The notes: generated by a model not told the origin, from the letters alone. A DNA stretch of 64,000 nucleotides from Antennarius striatus (GCF_040054535.1 NC_090796.1:17314501-17378500); one strand, 5' to 3'; shown: positions 21,531-34,440, numbered from the stretch's first letter. Translations and numbers: made by a program.

Positions 21531-24500
21531 AAAGAAACAAACGGTGTGATGATTACAGATTGGAACAATGGGAATGATGACGTCAGAAAACGGTTGATCA
21601 CATGATCCACTTGGGAACCAACACATCTCCCCTGATTGGTTATATCAATAACCAATCATGTTTATATCGATGCGGCCGGAGGGACTCGGCGGGATTAGAC
21701 CTACAGAAGGACTTCCTGTTTTCCTGGTGCTGATGGTTAGAACATCCGGTAAACGCGTCCTGCAGCAGCTCAGACCCACGATCACAGAACCGTGGGATGA
21801 CCCCGTGATGCGCTCATGATTCAGCAGCGCTCCGTGGGTCGTTCATCTCCAGAGACGCACCAACATCGGTACTCAGGACCTGTGAACATCAGCCTTTCAT
21901 TCCTGCAGGTCTAACCTGCGCCCTGACGGCCCGCCCCCCGCTGGGCCTCTGTTTACATCAGCGGCGCGGCGCAGGGAGGAGTCATGGAGACGGAGTCGGT
22001 TCCGGTGACCTTCCGTTAAGCTGTGCTAACATACGGAGGTGCGTTTGAATATCACGGCGGCTTTATCGTCTCTGCGCGTCACGCACAACACGTGACCCCG
22101 GCATACGCTGGGGGGCCTGCAGGCGGGGTAACGTGTGTTTCTGCACATGTACAGCATGTACCCAGAGTACCTGGGGGGCTCCTCTTCCTCCTCACTGATC
22201 TATAAGTACAAGCCTTCCCTCCCTCCCACCGTCAGGGGCGCTGAACTGATTTCCCTGGTGCCCATGTGGAGCTGCTTTCATACCCCCCCCCCACTCCCCC
22301 CTCAGGCTAACCTGTCCTTCCTGCTCCGCTTGTTTGTAATTAAAGATGCTATGTATGGGGAAAGTGCCCCTGGTTAACTCGGAGGGCAAATAAAACTGGC
22401 TTTCTGCCTCCTCGGGGCATCTCCTCAGTGGTGTTATGAATTAATCTTTGCTCTTTAGCCTTCTGGAGTGGATTTGTGAGCAAATTAATAAAGTTAGGCT
22501 TTACACAGTACATAAAAGACCCTGTAAACATGTTTACCTCACAAACAAAGACACAACACACCCATGAAGCGCCGCTTACAGACGTCCACCTGCTGTAAAT
22601 AGAGGAGCTCTGTGAGGAGGGACTTGCCTTGGCTGGAAATGCTGCTTTTCTCTCTGGTTTGTCGCTCTGCAGCTCAACCGTCTGAGATCTTCCCCTGTAA
22701 TCTACCCTGCAACCTTTTTTGCTATTTTAACATCTGAATCTGGGCCCAAAATACTTCTGGCATCCTCTTCTGCATTCCTTAAAGGTTACCCGAGCTGCCG
22801 GCTCAGGAGGGAGGACAGAACTCGCTCTTCAACAACAGCAGGAAGAGACTGGTCTTTATCGGATACCAGCGTCTGGAGGTGTGGTGAGGGTTCACATCCC
22901 TCACCGTACAGGTAGAATATTTAATGACGCGCAAACACTGATAAGATGTCACTATCGTGTGGATAAAACATTTATTTTCACATGTAAACGTCCTGAACAT
23001 CGTCAGATGAAACCTGTTGAACTCCAGCGGCACAAATCGTGCCTTATGAAGGAATTCCTGCTCTCCAGAAAGGATAGCTAAATAATTGGCAGATAGAAAA
23101 CCTTTATTTTATATTCAGTCAAAAGATTTGAAGGCTTTTAAAGGAGCAGTTTGTATGAAAACTCGCCTCATAGAAGGATCTTCTCTGGAGCTTCATAGGA
23201 AAACAGTTTTTCATTGTTTGGAATAATCAGAGAGGACAGACGTCCAGGAGAGTCCAGATGGGGACGAGGTCTACGGTCGTGTTCTATACAATGTGAGAGA
23301 TGCTCAGTGTGCCTCACCTTGAAAAGGTTTTTACTCCGGTTTGTCAATTTTCCTTTGGATAAACCCGTCAGAATCATGGAGGAAGAGTTCCACAGGATTG
23401 CAGGTGAATGATGCAGAAATCTGATAAATGAATCTGAAATTATATTCTCTTAATGACATTGTGCTGTAATCTCAGAACTGGATTAGTAACTAATTTCTTT
23501 TAGGATTTTCCAATATATTTGGCTGCATAGATGCACCTACATTCAAATCAATCTACAATCACATGTAGACTCAATGTTCTGGGTCGGTTCTGACCCACGG
23601 ATGTTTGATGAGTCTTACCTGAGCAACAGCCCAACGTGGTCAGTAGCTTAAAGGTTTGCCATAACTGACTAGTCACTTAATATATCCACCATACATCACA
23701 GGACACTTTGATGGCTTGTAACTGGAGGACAGGGGTTACCCATGGCAACCGAGACTAAAGTCAAAAAGAGTCCACATCCCAACCAGACAGACAAAGAGAC
23801 CGTTTTAAAGCTTCTGAGCTGTGAACTCATCTTTATTAGCTTTAATACAAACAGGCGCTGAGTGATGATGTCATCACATAAAAGGACTTAGCAACGCAGA
23901 TAAGGATTTCGTTCAACGTCCCCCAAAGCTAAACATCCACGCATAAAAAAATCAGACTTATTTTTACATTTTTTACTATATGTGTTATGTTTTTACATAT
24001 ATAATATTTATGTTATATATATTTACAGTTATATAAAAGTTACTCAATCAAGCTTGGCTTATAAAGCTAAGTTACAAATGTAAACGTATTAAAAATTAGC
24101 CCGTGGTCACAAAGAGGCGTTAATAGGACTAGCTAGCATGACTTGGCAGAAATATGCTAACACATAAATATAGACAATAGCACGGATTTAACTCCACAAA
24201 GTACAAACTTTTTTTATCAAATAAAAATACAACAGGATCTTTTAGCCTGTGGTTAGCCAGTTTTTCTTATAATTCCCTGCAGAGCTGATGAAAACAGGAG
24301 GAATGTTTAAGACCGTAGCAACAGCATGCTAACATGATGGCGTCATGTTTTTTACATATAGGAAGAGACATGGCTTTTTCACTAACGTACAACATTTATG
24401 CCCCAGTGTGCATAAATGTCGCGGTAGGCCTCAAGCCTACTCAGGCACAGTGAGTTGAATGCTAACATGTGTTAGCATGCCTGCAACCATCACGCTTCTA

Positions 24501-24940
24501 TGCATGTTGAGCACAGAACGATGCCATGCTGCTAGCTTCTAACACAAGATTTATTTACACTTTTAGCACGTCTTCACATTCCATCAATATGCACTAAAAT
24601 TGTGATTAAAATTATTAAAAATTAAAGGATTTTTTATTTTTTAAAATTTAGTTTAGTTAGTATTTTAAAACGGAATTTCTCTACGTCACTACGTCAGGAG
24701 TCAATGTGCTGAAATATGGATTTATGCTATTATTAGTTACATATTTAGCATTTGCATGCTAATGTGCATTTACTTTACATTCCAACATGCTACATGAGTT
24801 AGCAGGAGGCAATGGGCTAAATTATTGATATATTTCAAATGAAAGGATGTATTAACATGAATCATGTTGACATGCTAACATGGTCATGAGTCATGTATGC
24901 CTCATGCTAACACGATAGCAGATAATTTTGCTAACGTGAG
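21531..24940. other. Intergenic region between phosphatase paralogues
   Basis: This 3.4 kb gap is the largest within the array. I see no additional HCxxGxxRS exon or other gene on either strand. From about 24110 to 24940 the sequence is AT-rich with many degenerate GCTAACATG/ATGCTAAC words, which looks like an old low-complexity repeat. Confidence 0.5.
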
Positions 24941-24945
24941 ATTAG

Positions 24946-24951
24946 TTTATT
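24946..24951 (-). terminator. AATAAA polyadenylation signal on minus strand
   Basis: TTTATT on the plus strand lies about 140 bp past the stop codon of the phosphatase gene at 25089-26217. Confidence 0.5.
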
Positions 24952-25088
24952 AAAGCTGAGTTTGACAAAGCTTCGTCTTTCACGACGAGCCCTCGGCTGT
25001 AGAGAAACGGCGTCCTGGACGAGGAGCGTAGCTGCGGATGTGAAGCGGCGGCTGTGCGGATTGAAGCGACATGTTGGGCGCGTCTTCC

Positions 25089-26217
25089 TCACAGGATGTG
25101 ACACGTCTTCTTCCTCCTCATCAGCTGCAGATCCAGATCCAGAAGCAGAGCCAGGAAGTTCCTGTTGGGGTAGATGGCTCGCTTCTGGATCAATTTCTGC
25201 AGGGCCTGTTTGAGCGGGAGGTGACAGTAGATCATGAGGTACGCCAACACCAAAGTCGATGACCGGCTCATTCCCATGATGCAGTGCACTAGCACCTTCC
25301 CTGGGGAGATAAGATTGTGAAGGAAGGATTAGCGAGAGGCCTCAATCTTATTAATATCATACATGGCTGCTCGTCTCTGGCCACGGTCTTTCTTTATTCC
25401 TCCTGCCAGCTAAAAATAGTTCCCACAATTCATTGCCTTTTGTTCATTTGCGGTCCCTTTGCAGACCGGCCCGAGCGCCTCTTTAATCCCAACTTGTCCT
25501 CTGCTTGATAGCTTCTTTGAAAAGCCACGGTCACATTATAGACTTAAACGCTGCAAGGTAAGACCCTTATTATTACCGCTGGCTCAAATAACCGTTACAC
25601 ATGTTAGTCTGCAGCGACATTGAAAGGACGGCATGATGGGAGAATTCCAGCAGATGATTTTGTGAAGGATTTAAGGAGTGAAATGAACACATTTTTTACA
25701 GAAATGTCCTTCACAACGTCTGAATTGTGTCATTAAACCTGGAATATGAGGACGGGTGTGAAACAGAAGCCTGGAGGAGTCTCACCATGCGATGACTTCA
25801 GAGCTTTGTGAATGAAATCAGCTGCAGACTGGAAGTAAACGTCCAAATCGAAGTGCGTGGAGTCGTCTGCTGGAATGCCACAGTACACAAAGCCGTTGCC
25901 GTAAAAGCTTTGGTTGCCTATGCTGCCCCGTTTGGAGTGTGCAGCGTTTAAAACGTGGGTTATACCCAGCTTCTGCAGGATAGCCTTGTTGTGGGCGACC
26001 GCCCTACGAGACAAAGACACAGAAGGAGCTTCAAGACTCTCACGAGGGCTCAAAGGGAAATTTTCAGCAGCTTTAATGTGAATACTTACACATTTCCTAT
26101 GTATATTTTGGGCCAGACCTCGTCCACTTCATTAAGATGTAGTTTGCAGGAGTCCAGAACCTTCTGTAGATCCTTCACTGTCAGATATTCCTTTCTCTTC
26201 CCTTTCCCGGCTGACAT
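25089..26217 (-). CDS. Atypical dual specificity phosphatase, DUSP13A/MDSP-like paralogue 1
   Basis: Exons 26217-26090, 26003-25786 and 25300-25089 encode 185 aa with intron phases 2 and 1. Exon sizes 128 and 218 nt equal those of the neighbouring paralogue at 27881-28581, pointing to a tandem duplicate. Landmarks: [65 protein letters not shown], signature [18 protein letters not shown] (Cys122, Arg128) and YPNRNFLALLLDLDLQL. General acid and P-loop are intact, so it is likely active. The start at Met 26217 fits the paralogue. An in-frame Met at 26334 would add 39 residues with no family similarity and is less likely. In mammals the MDSP form is skeletal-muscle specific. Confidence 0.86.
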
Positions 26218-27880
26218 TTTCAGTCCAAATCCCCTTTTGGATCGGTTACGGGTCCAAATGTTTGTCGTACTAAAGCGGTTCCAGGCGGCTCGGCTCAGGG
26301 TGATCCACACCAGCAGGTGTTTCAACGCCGTCACTGGACAAGTTACCCGATTTAGTGCTTAACCGAGCGTGTAGTCTTACCCAAGCAGAGGGCAGAACAA
26401 CAAGCGGGCTGTGCTCTTTACTGTGGCACTAATTTCATAACAGAGATGAGTCACTCCATAAAGCAGTGATAATTGGATGTAATTAAGGCCAAAAAGTTGA
26501 AGTGTGTTGCTGATACTGAGTCCAGCCTTCACGGGAATACCTCCAGCTACTTTACTGCTCTGACATGAACATCTTATGAAAGCAAAGTGGGGGGGATAAA
26601 GCCTCGCTCTGGGCCTCATGTGACATCAAACGCTCCTCATGTTGCTGTTTTTCAGCCTCCTGTAGGTAATTTCAGCCGTTCCAGCTGTAAAACGGAAGAA
26701 AAACATCATTAACCTCCGTTTTACAGCAGGAAACCGGACTTCTCCTCTCCTCTGGGGTCACGGAAGCGTTTGTGAAATGAGGACGGTGTGTCGAGAGATG
26801 TTCTGATGTTCTGCACATAATCGCTCAATAAAGCCTCTGAGTCATTTTGACCTGGAGACGGTTATTGATCGATTATTTAAAGTGCTGCTTCTGCTCATTG
26901 ATCGACCTACTGGAGTGGATGTGGTGAGAACAAATTGCACCTCTGTGCACATAATAATCTGAAGATAAGATCCATACCTGCTGGTGATTGTGGGGAGATC
27001 TGGATGCGTGGGAACATTTGAAGCGCTGAGGACAACAGGGGTGTGTTTTAGATGGGGGGGGCCCAGGAGGGGGGGGCATTGGGCAGCAGCATCACGCCAG
27101 GGTGGAATAAAGTGTCTGCAAAACTGTTTGTCACACATCAGAGTCCAGACCAGAAATCTAAATGTTTGAGATCGGATGGCACCCCGCTGCCCCGGAGGAG
27201 ATTTTCAAGCTAACATTTATTGACAATAATCAATAACCAGAGAGAAGCAAGGGGTCAACAATAGAATCATATCATTAGCATTTACACCCGGCTCTAGCTG
27301 TAGTGCTATCTATGGTTTGTATTGACCGACTTCTCTTGAAAACGATGGAAAGAGATGATTCTTTGTTTGATGTTCAATCTGCAAAAAACATTCCAAAAAA
27401 TTAATTTCAGATGTGATCTGGAAAGAAAATAGTTCCTACCTTCATGTAATTTTGATTTTGAGGTGAACTCGCCCTTTAACTTTGTTTTTTTCTCTGTTTA
27501 GACTGTTCATATACCACTGAAATAAGATCAACTGCATAATCTGAAGATGTCAAATTAAGAAAATGTCTCCACAATAAGAAGAAAATAAAGCAAAATGAAA
27601 AGAATCTCATTTGAACAAGAAACATTTGTTTTAATGTTCTCTGAAGAACAAAACACAACAGGATAGACATAATTTTACAAGACAAAGGTTAAACGGGTGA
27701 TTCTGTCTTTGCTGTCAGGTGAGCTGAGCCTCGGGGCGAGGCGATTACACTCATCTGTTAATGAACAGGTCAACATCCTCTGAAGGAGCAGCGTGATTCA
27801 AATCAAGCATGGACCAGAGTCAACAGCAGTCAGCGTGACTCAGAATCACACTGATTAGAGTCGATGAATTTTTCATTCAG
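26218..27880. other. Intergenic region between the two MDSP-like genes
   Basis: Non-coding on inspection of both strands. G-runs lie near 27055-27075 and AT-rich sequence at 27470-27680. No further phosphatase exon, tRNA or recognisable repeat was identified. Confidence 0.5.
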
Positions 27881-28581
27881 TCACGTCTTGTACAATTTAA
27901 TTTCCAAAGCACAAAGCTGTTTGAGGAATCCTGTGTTCGGGAAGATCCACCTACGCTCTTTGACCTTATTGATCGCCCCCAGGAGGCTGTAATGCTGGTG
28001 GATCATTAGGTAGGCCAGGACCAGGGAGGCAGATCTGCTCACGCCGACGGCACAGTGGACAAAAACCCGAGCTGAAGAAGATGAGAGACAATCTCAGATT
28101 TTTCTCCAAAAAACAAGAGTGACAAGCAGCGAGCGACAATAGAACAACACAATGGGTATTCACCATGAGCTGTGTCAAGTGCATTCTGAATAAACTCAGC
28201 CGCATGGAAGAAATAGAGAGAGAGGTCAAAGGACGGTGAGTCATCAGCAGGCACTCCATAATAATCCACAGAGGAGCCGTAGAAGTCATGACTCCCCTGA
28301 CAGTGCATCTTCCCATGAGCTGCATTCACAACATGAGTGATCCCCAGCTTCCACAGACTGTAGCGGTCGTTAGCCACTGACCTGTGGACAAAGGGATTAC
28401 ATTAAGAAATGCTTCAGGAGCAGTTTCGTTTCATTTTAGAAGCCCTCACTCACATGTCACCGATAAACAGGTTAGGCCAAACCTCATCCACATGATTCCC
28501 AAACCTTTTTCCGCCATACAAAACCTTCATCAAGTCCTTCACAGAAGTGGAAGCTACATTACTGTCCTGTAGATCGCTCAT
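27881..28581 (-). CDS. dusp13a: Atypical dual specificity phosphatase 13A (MDSP-like)
   Basis: Exons 28581-28454, 28381-28164 and 28071-27881 encode 178 aa with intron phases 2 and 1; the introns are only 72 and 92 bp. Landmarks: [80 protein letters not shown], signature [18 protein letters not shown] (Cys122, Arg128), [18 protein letters not shown]. The CQG..DFYGSSV..GVPA stretch closely follows mammalian MDSP, so this copy is the best dusp13a orthologue candidate. It is first in the array in transcription order and lies head-to-head with samd8 across about 0.5 kb. The paralogue at 25089-26217 has diverged more at CQG (SIG). Confidence 0.9.
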
Positions 28582-29091
28582 AGTCAACTGGTGGACTTTT
28601 ATAATTAACCACATAACAAAAAGCCACTCTGAATATACCCATTTGTAGGATTTACTGACAAGGACAGGTGTTTCTGGGCTAAAATTAAACCACTAACCCA
28701 TATAATACTGACCGACCTCCTACTTCTAAATCGTTACCAGATATATTTTATTTCCATTCTTTATTTCTCAGTTTGTAATCTTTAACCTCTAGTATACAGT
28801 AATTCCAAGCTTTTCATCATGCGCTGCAATACATGGCCTGCAGTACCACGTTCCCACCGGTGGGTGTCGCTGCTGGTCTAACTAGCCCCATGGAGCTAAT
28901 TTTTCCGTGCGCATCCATTAGCGTCATTACCCCATGTGCTGTCAACAGTGATGCTAACCCGGAGGCGAAATGATTTACGAGTCCGTGATATTTCCACACA
29001 TGCAGATACGATTCCGCCAGATTGTTTTGAGATGCCGTTTAGCTAGCTAGCTGGATAACCGAGCACCGTCCTCTGTTCCGCCTCAGTCCGG
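28582..29091. promoter_or_regulatory. Head-to-head interval between dusp13a-like gene and samd8
   Basis: The phosphatase ATG (28581, minus) and a probable samd8 5' non-coding exon (plus) share this interval. A strong donor GGGTGAGTGG with GT at 29092 follows CpG-bearing sequence with a GCTAGCTAGCTAGC-like run near 29040. A shared or bidirectional promoter is inferred. Transcription start sites cannot be located from sequence alone. Confidence 0.4.
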
Positions 29092-30447
29092 GTGAGTGGC
29101 GACTTAACGGGCATTAATCCGGCTGGCAGATAGCTGGCTGGCTAATATAAGCTAGGGCTGAATCAGCTAGCCTGTGTGGGTCAGGTAGTTCTGGAAAAAT
29201 GAGGGATGCTTTGATTTGTGTTAACCCCGTTATTATTTAAATAATGTTACACACACTTATTTACTAATTTAACTGATTATTGTGCGCTAATTTTAAACAG
29301 ATTAGCTCCGCTGGCCCTTTTGACTGATAGCCGGTTTTGTTATGAGGGATTGGATAAAAGCTAACATTAGAGGACCGCAGTGTCTTGCTGTAAAAATTGA
29401 CGCCAATTATTAACGTAAATCTGGCAAAGCTGGGTTGAATTTAGAGGAATTAAATCATTAAAGTTAAACTGAAACTAGTTCAGTTTAATTTATTCAGCGT
29501 CCTGGGAAACGTCTCTGCGCTTTGGGTTCAAGATTTGAGCTCCACCAATTAGAGCCGGAGGAGGTCACGTGGTCCCAGGTTTTTGTTTTGGTCGAAGAGT
29601 CAAAAATGTGTCTGCAGATTTTCATGACATTTGGTGTAGAGATGGACCCCGGGTGGAGGAAGAGGGGGATGACTTGTGATCCAGATCTAGGTTCAGAACC
29701 GTTGACCTCTGTCTGTCAGGAGACTCTGATTTTGTCTGCAGCGACTCTTAAACTGTTAAACACTTTTCATTGGGCTGATAAATAAAGTGATGATTATCGA
29801 GAAGAGCTAAAGAAATTTTAGTGATTAGCTTTTTCTTATTCAAATAAGAAAATCAAATTACTGTGGTATTTTTTGTTATTTTTGATACCCAGAAATTTAA
29901 AAATGTTTGCAAGTTCTTTTTTATACCTAGTATTAAGGAACCAGTAGTGGTGATGACTGACAACTTTGACAAAGTTGTATTTATCTGTCTTTTCTATTCA
30001 AATTCTTAAACTATGAAAATGACATTGACCACGAGGAGAGGGAATGAGGTGAAGGTGACTCGTATGTGACTAACAGACCTTACTGGATATCATTCTGCCA
30101 GTGAGGATGATGAAGAGGGCTGCTCATGGGTGAGGTTATGGGCTCTATGAATGCTTCTAGTTCAGGGTGTAGTCTCCATTGTGCAAACTTATCTTAAATA
30201 ACTATGTTCACGTCAAATATTTGCTTAAGTTGTGAATTCTGGGCTGAATGAGGAGCTGAAAGCTGGAAAACATTCACATAGTGAAGTTAACTTCTGTCTG
30301 CTGCAGACTGACGTGGTTTGCTGATTTGGTTTGCTTTTTCTTAACATTTCTGTATGTATTGGTGAAGAACTGGTTCTGACAAGAAGGGAGAGTTTGGTTT
30401 TGGTGACACATTTCTTTCTTTTCTCAAGCCTTCGGAGCGAGGAGGAA
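29092..30447 (+). other. Probable samd8 5'UTR intron
   Basis: The stretch runs from the proposed donor at 29092 to an AG acceptor at 30427-30428, just before the samd8 start codon. No gene is recognisable inside it. Confidence 0.4.
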
Positions 30448-32980
30448 ATGACCCAGTCGAGCGTCCGGCGCTGGACGCCCAAACACGTGGCAAAGTGGCT
30501 GAAGGAGGAGGGCTTCTGCGACTACGTGGACCTGCTGTGCAACAAGCACCGACTGGATGGCACCAGCCTGCTCGCCCTCAGCGAGTACGACCTCCGCTCG
30601 CCGCCGCTGGAGCTGAAGGTACTGGGGGACATCAAACGGCTCATGGTGTCCATCCGTAAGCTCCAGAAGCAGAACGTGGACCTGCTGGAGGAGCTGGGGC
30701 TTCCCTACGATGGCCACTCTCCAACAGGCTCTGGAGGCAGTCTGGACTGGTTGTGTAACGGAGAGTCGGGCAGAGACTGTGACAGCACCGACACGGCACC
30801 GGTGGGAGAAGAATACCACCAGTACACCAACGGGAAGTTCAAACAGCAGACGAGGCGCCTGGATCCCGAGTACTGGAAGACAGTGCTCAGCTCCGTCTAC
30901 GTAGTCTTTGTGTTCGGATTCACCTCCTTCGTCATGGTCATCGTGCACGAGAGGGTTCCTGACATGCGGACCTACCCTCCGCTGCCAGATATCTTCCTGG
31001 ACAGGTGGGTGTGTGACACAAACACACTCCTGAGTCTTAATCATGTGACCCCTGAAGCAACACATGTGAGTCATCTGTGATAAATTTGTGACAGAATGTC
31101 CCAGCAGATGGTGGACATGATAACTGGCCTACTTCCTGTCGCATGTTTCTATTATCGTCCTCACGTATTCCTGACGGGAAAGCGTCGGTTCAAAGGAGTC
31201 TGTTTTAAAGTGACCTACTTAATGTGTGACCCGCTGTTTAGTGAATGTCTTTGTTTATGGCGATGAAAATGTGGCCTGATCGACTTTTATTTCTTTATAG
31301 CATTTGAAGTTCATATTTTGAAGGCCATGAAAAGAGTCTGTCTGCTGCTGTGTCATATTGTCATAATTTCGTCTGTGGATATTTTTAGTTTGGTTATTTT
31401 GCGCCTGTTGGAGAGACTGAAAACTGATCTGTTTACTTAAAAACCATCATCCAGTAATATCCACTGATGGCAATGAGTTCACCTGTAAACTTGAATATTG
31501 GATCCACAATAAGGGAGAAGGGCTGGACTGTTTTTTAAATTAATGTCTCTTTTGTTGGTCTGAAACTTAATATATTTAATGTGTCCTGATATAAAACAGG
31601 TAAGGACTTGTTTATGTTGATAAATAACTTCAATGATTTTGGTTTTTCCTCCCAGCGTGCCGAGGATACCGTGGGCGTTTGCCATGGCGGAGGCCTGTGG
31701 GGTGATCCTCTGTAACATCTGGCTGTTGGTGCTGCTGCTTCATAAACACCGGTACAGTCCGGACGTCGGCGTCGTGTCGTTACGATGAGGCTTGTGTTGC
31801 TACGGACGATGCAGGTTAATCGTTTACACGCTGCTTGCAGGTCCATCCTCCTGCGGCGTCTGTGCAGCCTGATGGGGACGGTGTTCATGCTGCGCTGCAT
31901 CACCATGTTTGTCACCTCGCTGTCTGTCCCGGGACAACACCTGCAGTGCTCAGGAAAGGTAACGGCTAGCGCACGTCACCTGAGTCTCTGATTGGATGGT
32001 CACAGCACTGATAGCTTTACCTGTCCCCAGATTTACGGTGACATGTGGGCCAAACTGCAGCGGGCCGTGGCCATCTGGACCGGTTTCGGGATGACCCTGA
32101 CGGGCGTACATACATGTGGAGATTACATGTTCAGTGGTCACACGGTGGTTCTGACCATGCTGAACTTCTTCGTCACAGAGTGTGAGTACTGCTGGTACCG
32201 TTGAGGACCGGAACTTTTTACACTCGGATCAAAGCTACATCCAGTCCGCAAAATATAATCAGTCTGTTCCTGCTTCTTTTGTTGGTGGAAGTAAAATCTT
32301 GAAGTAGACTAAATGACTTTTTTTTGTTCCTCTTTTTTTCAAATAAGTCTAAAATTAAAATTATTGATGAAAATTGTAGACTGATTGACACATGAGACAA
32401 TAACTTTGATTTTATTTTAAATTTCACATTAACTTCCAGATTTTTCCTCATTCCTCCAAGGAAACCAAGAAAACATTTGTCCTTTCACTTTGAGTGAAAG
32501 TTGTGACATCATTGAGTTGCAGTTTGTTTTCATCAACCTCTGCTGCCATCTAGTGGCTTTCATTGGTATTACACCTCATTAAAGTTGGGATTCGTCAGAC
32601 TGACTTAACAGAAAATGATAAATGTGCTGCAGTGGCACTTAAATATTAAAGTCTCAGGTGTTCTTTGTTCCTCAGACACTCCACGGAGCTGGAACTTCAT
32701 CCACACGTTGTCCTGGGTCCTGAATCTCTTTGGTATCTTCTTCATCCTGGCAGCACACGAGCACTACTCCATCGACGTGTTCATTGCCTTCTATATCACC
32801 ACCAGACTCTTCCTGTACTACCACACTCTAGCCAACACACGCGCCTACCAGCAGAGCCGACGGGCGCGCATCTGGTTCCCCATGTTCTCCTTCTTTGAGT
32901 GCAATGTGAACGGGCCTGTCCCCAACGAGTACTGCTGGCCCTTCTCCCGACCGACTGTGCTGAGGAGGCTTATTGGATAA
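30448..32980 (+). CDS. samd8: SAM domain sphingomyelin synthase-related protein (SMSr)
   Basis: ER membrane ceramide phosphoethanolamine synthase of the lipid phosphate phosphatase/sphingomyelin synthase superfamily, thought to sense and control ER ceramide. Coding exons 30448-31004, 31656-31751, 31841-31958, 32031-32181 and 32676-32980 encode 408 aa. A SAM domain occupies about residues 8-75 ([12 protein letters not shown] ... [14 protein letters not shown]), followed by a variable linker. Several membrane segments start near residue 147. Catalytic motifs: [10 protein letters not shown] with His294, and HEHYSID with His337 and Asp341, the His-His-Asp triad of this family. The C-terminus [17 protein letters not shown] is nearly invariant in vertebrates as I recall them. 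The start ATG lies 20 bp after an acceptor, so an upstream non-coding exon is expected, probably the one ending at 29091. It lies in tandem with vdac2, as in human. Confidence 0.96.
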
Positions 32981-34440
32981 GGATCAGCGTCGCCGCTGCC
33001 CTTCTTAGAGTGCACTGTTTGTGTGTCTGCTTTGTCAAGTTGCCAACTGAGGCATGATGGAAAACGTGGAGCCGTGATGTCTTACTTTCTGGACTCAGTC
33101 TCTGACCTGCTTCTTCGACCATCTCTAGGTGGCTTAAACAAAACCCCACACGTACCGTTAAAAAGTAAACACAGTGGAGATCGGTCTCAGTCATTGGTTG
33201 TTCCTTTTCCTCCAGTGGGTTATTATTTCATGTAGCATGAACTGAAGTTTTCAGTGACTCCACAGGGTTTCAATCATTTCACAGCAGTTTTCTATTTCTT
33301 GTGCGATTGTCATTCTTGGTCATTTCAGCGTTGGCGTTCAGATTCTTGACTTAAAGTCTCGTCTTAATCCCGACAGTGTGATTTATTTAAACTTAACAGT
33401 ATGGACCACCAACAAAGTAAAAAGTCAGTCTTTATTTACTCCTCTCTGTGCTGAGGGAAAGTCACAAGAAGTTTCTGAGTCCACAAAACTTCTCTGGAAC
33501 TTCACAGCAAAACAAAGCTGTATTGTTTTCCTGAATGACTGCAGATTAGTTTTAAAAGTAAAAAGGGTGTGAATATATTTTGTAAATCAATTTGCAATTT
33601 GGAAAATTTTCTTTTTGCTCACAAATGTTTTAGAAAATTCAACTGACTTTCCATCCCAGTAGAAATGAGATGATAACTGAGTTGACTCGTTTCTTTTATA
33701 ACAAGACAAGAACCACATTTCCTATATAATTTTTATTGGCCGTGTTGGAAAAGAGATTTTCATTCCGAGAAATTTTCCATCCATTTTTGCAGTGTTATGA
33801 CAGACCTTTGTTAATATTGCTCACTTTGATCGGCCTGTTTCCCATACCAAACCCAGAAAAGTCAATACATTTAAAGAAATGTCATTGTCAGCCAAAAAAC
33901 ATGGAATCAAAGATTTTTTCAGCTGTCTTAATTATTCCATTTGCCAATTAACTTGAGTGTTATGATGGATGTATCTTTGTATAAATAACCCAAATATGTT
34001 ATGAATAGCAAAAGTTTTTTGTATAGAATTTGAGATTACCCTGATAATTATTATTCAACGTTAATCTGCAGTAATAGCTCTTAAAAAGGACCCTAACATT
34101 TTTATGCATTTGTTTTTATTAAGTTATTTAATTTTGTAAACGTCTACGTATTTTTGTATTTCATTATCAGTGTTAAAGCAACATGCACATTAAGAATTAT
34201 GTTTACAGTTGCTCCGAAGTGTATTTCTTTGAAACGCAGTGTAAAGTTGATTTTCCTCTGCGTTTCAACGGTGAAAACTTGACAGATGTTGTTATGACAG
34301 CACGTTAGAAACGTGGTTATTGTAAAGGAAACGGACAGCCCGCAGCACATGTGTGAGGTATGATGCTGTGCTCTTGTCTTATGCTCCTGAGAAGCTGCGA
34401 TACTCGTTTTATGTCTTTTAGTCATTTCCATCATTAAAGA
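32981..34440 (+). other. samd8: samd8 3' untranslated region (probable)
   Basis: AT-rich sequence after the samd8 stop without coding signal. An ATTAAA polyadenylation hexamer lies at 34433-34438. The length of about 1.45 kb is inferred from that signal, and earlier signals may be used. Confidence 0.45.

Noticed and set aside
23214-23411. Possible sixth gene between the TMDP-like and MDSP-like phosphatases
   Set aside because: The short frames have no phosphatase or other motif, and no P-loop exon was found in the 3.4-kb gap.
25955-26362. 135-codon plus-strand frame over phosphatase exons 1-2
   Set aside because: It is antisense to exons whose minus-strand translation matches the DUSP family throughout.
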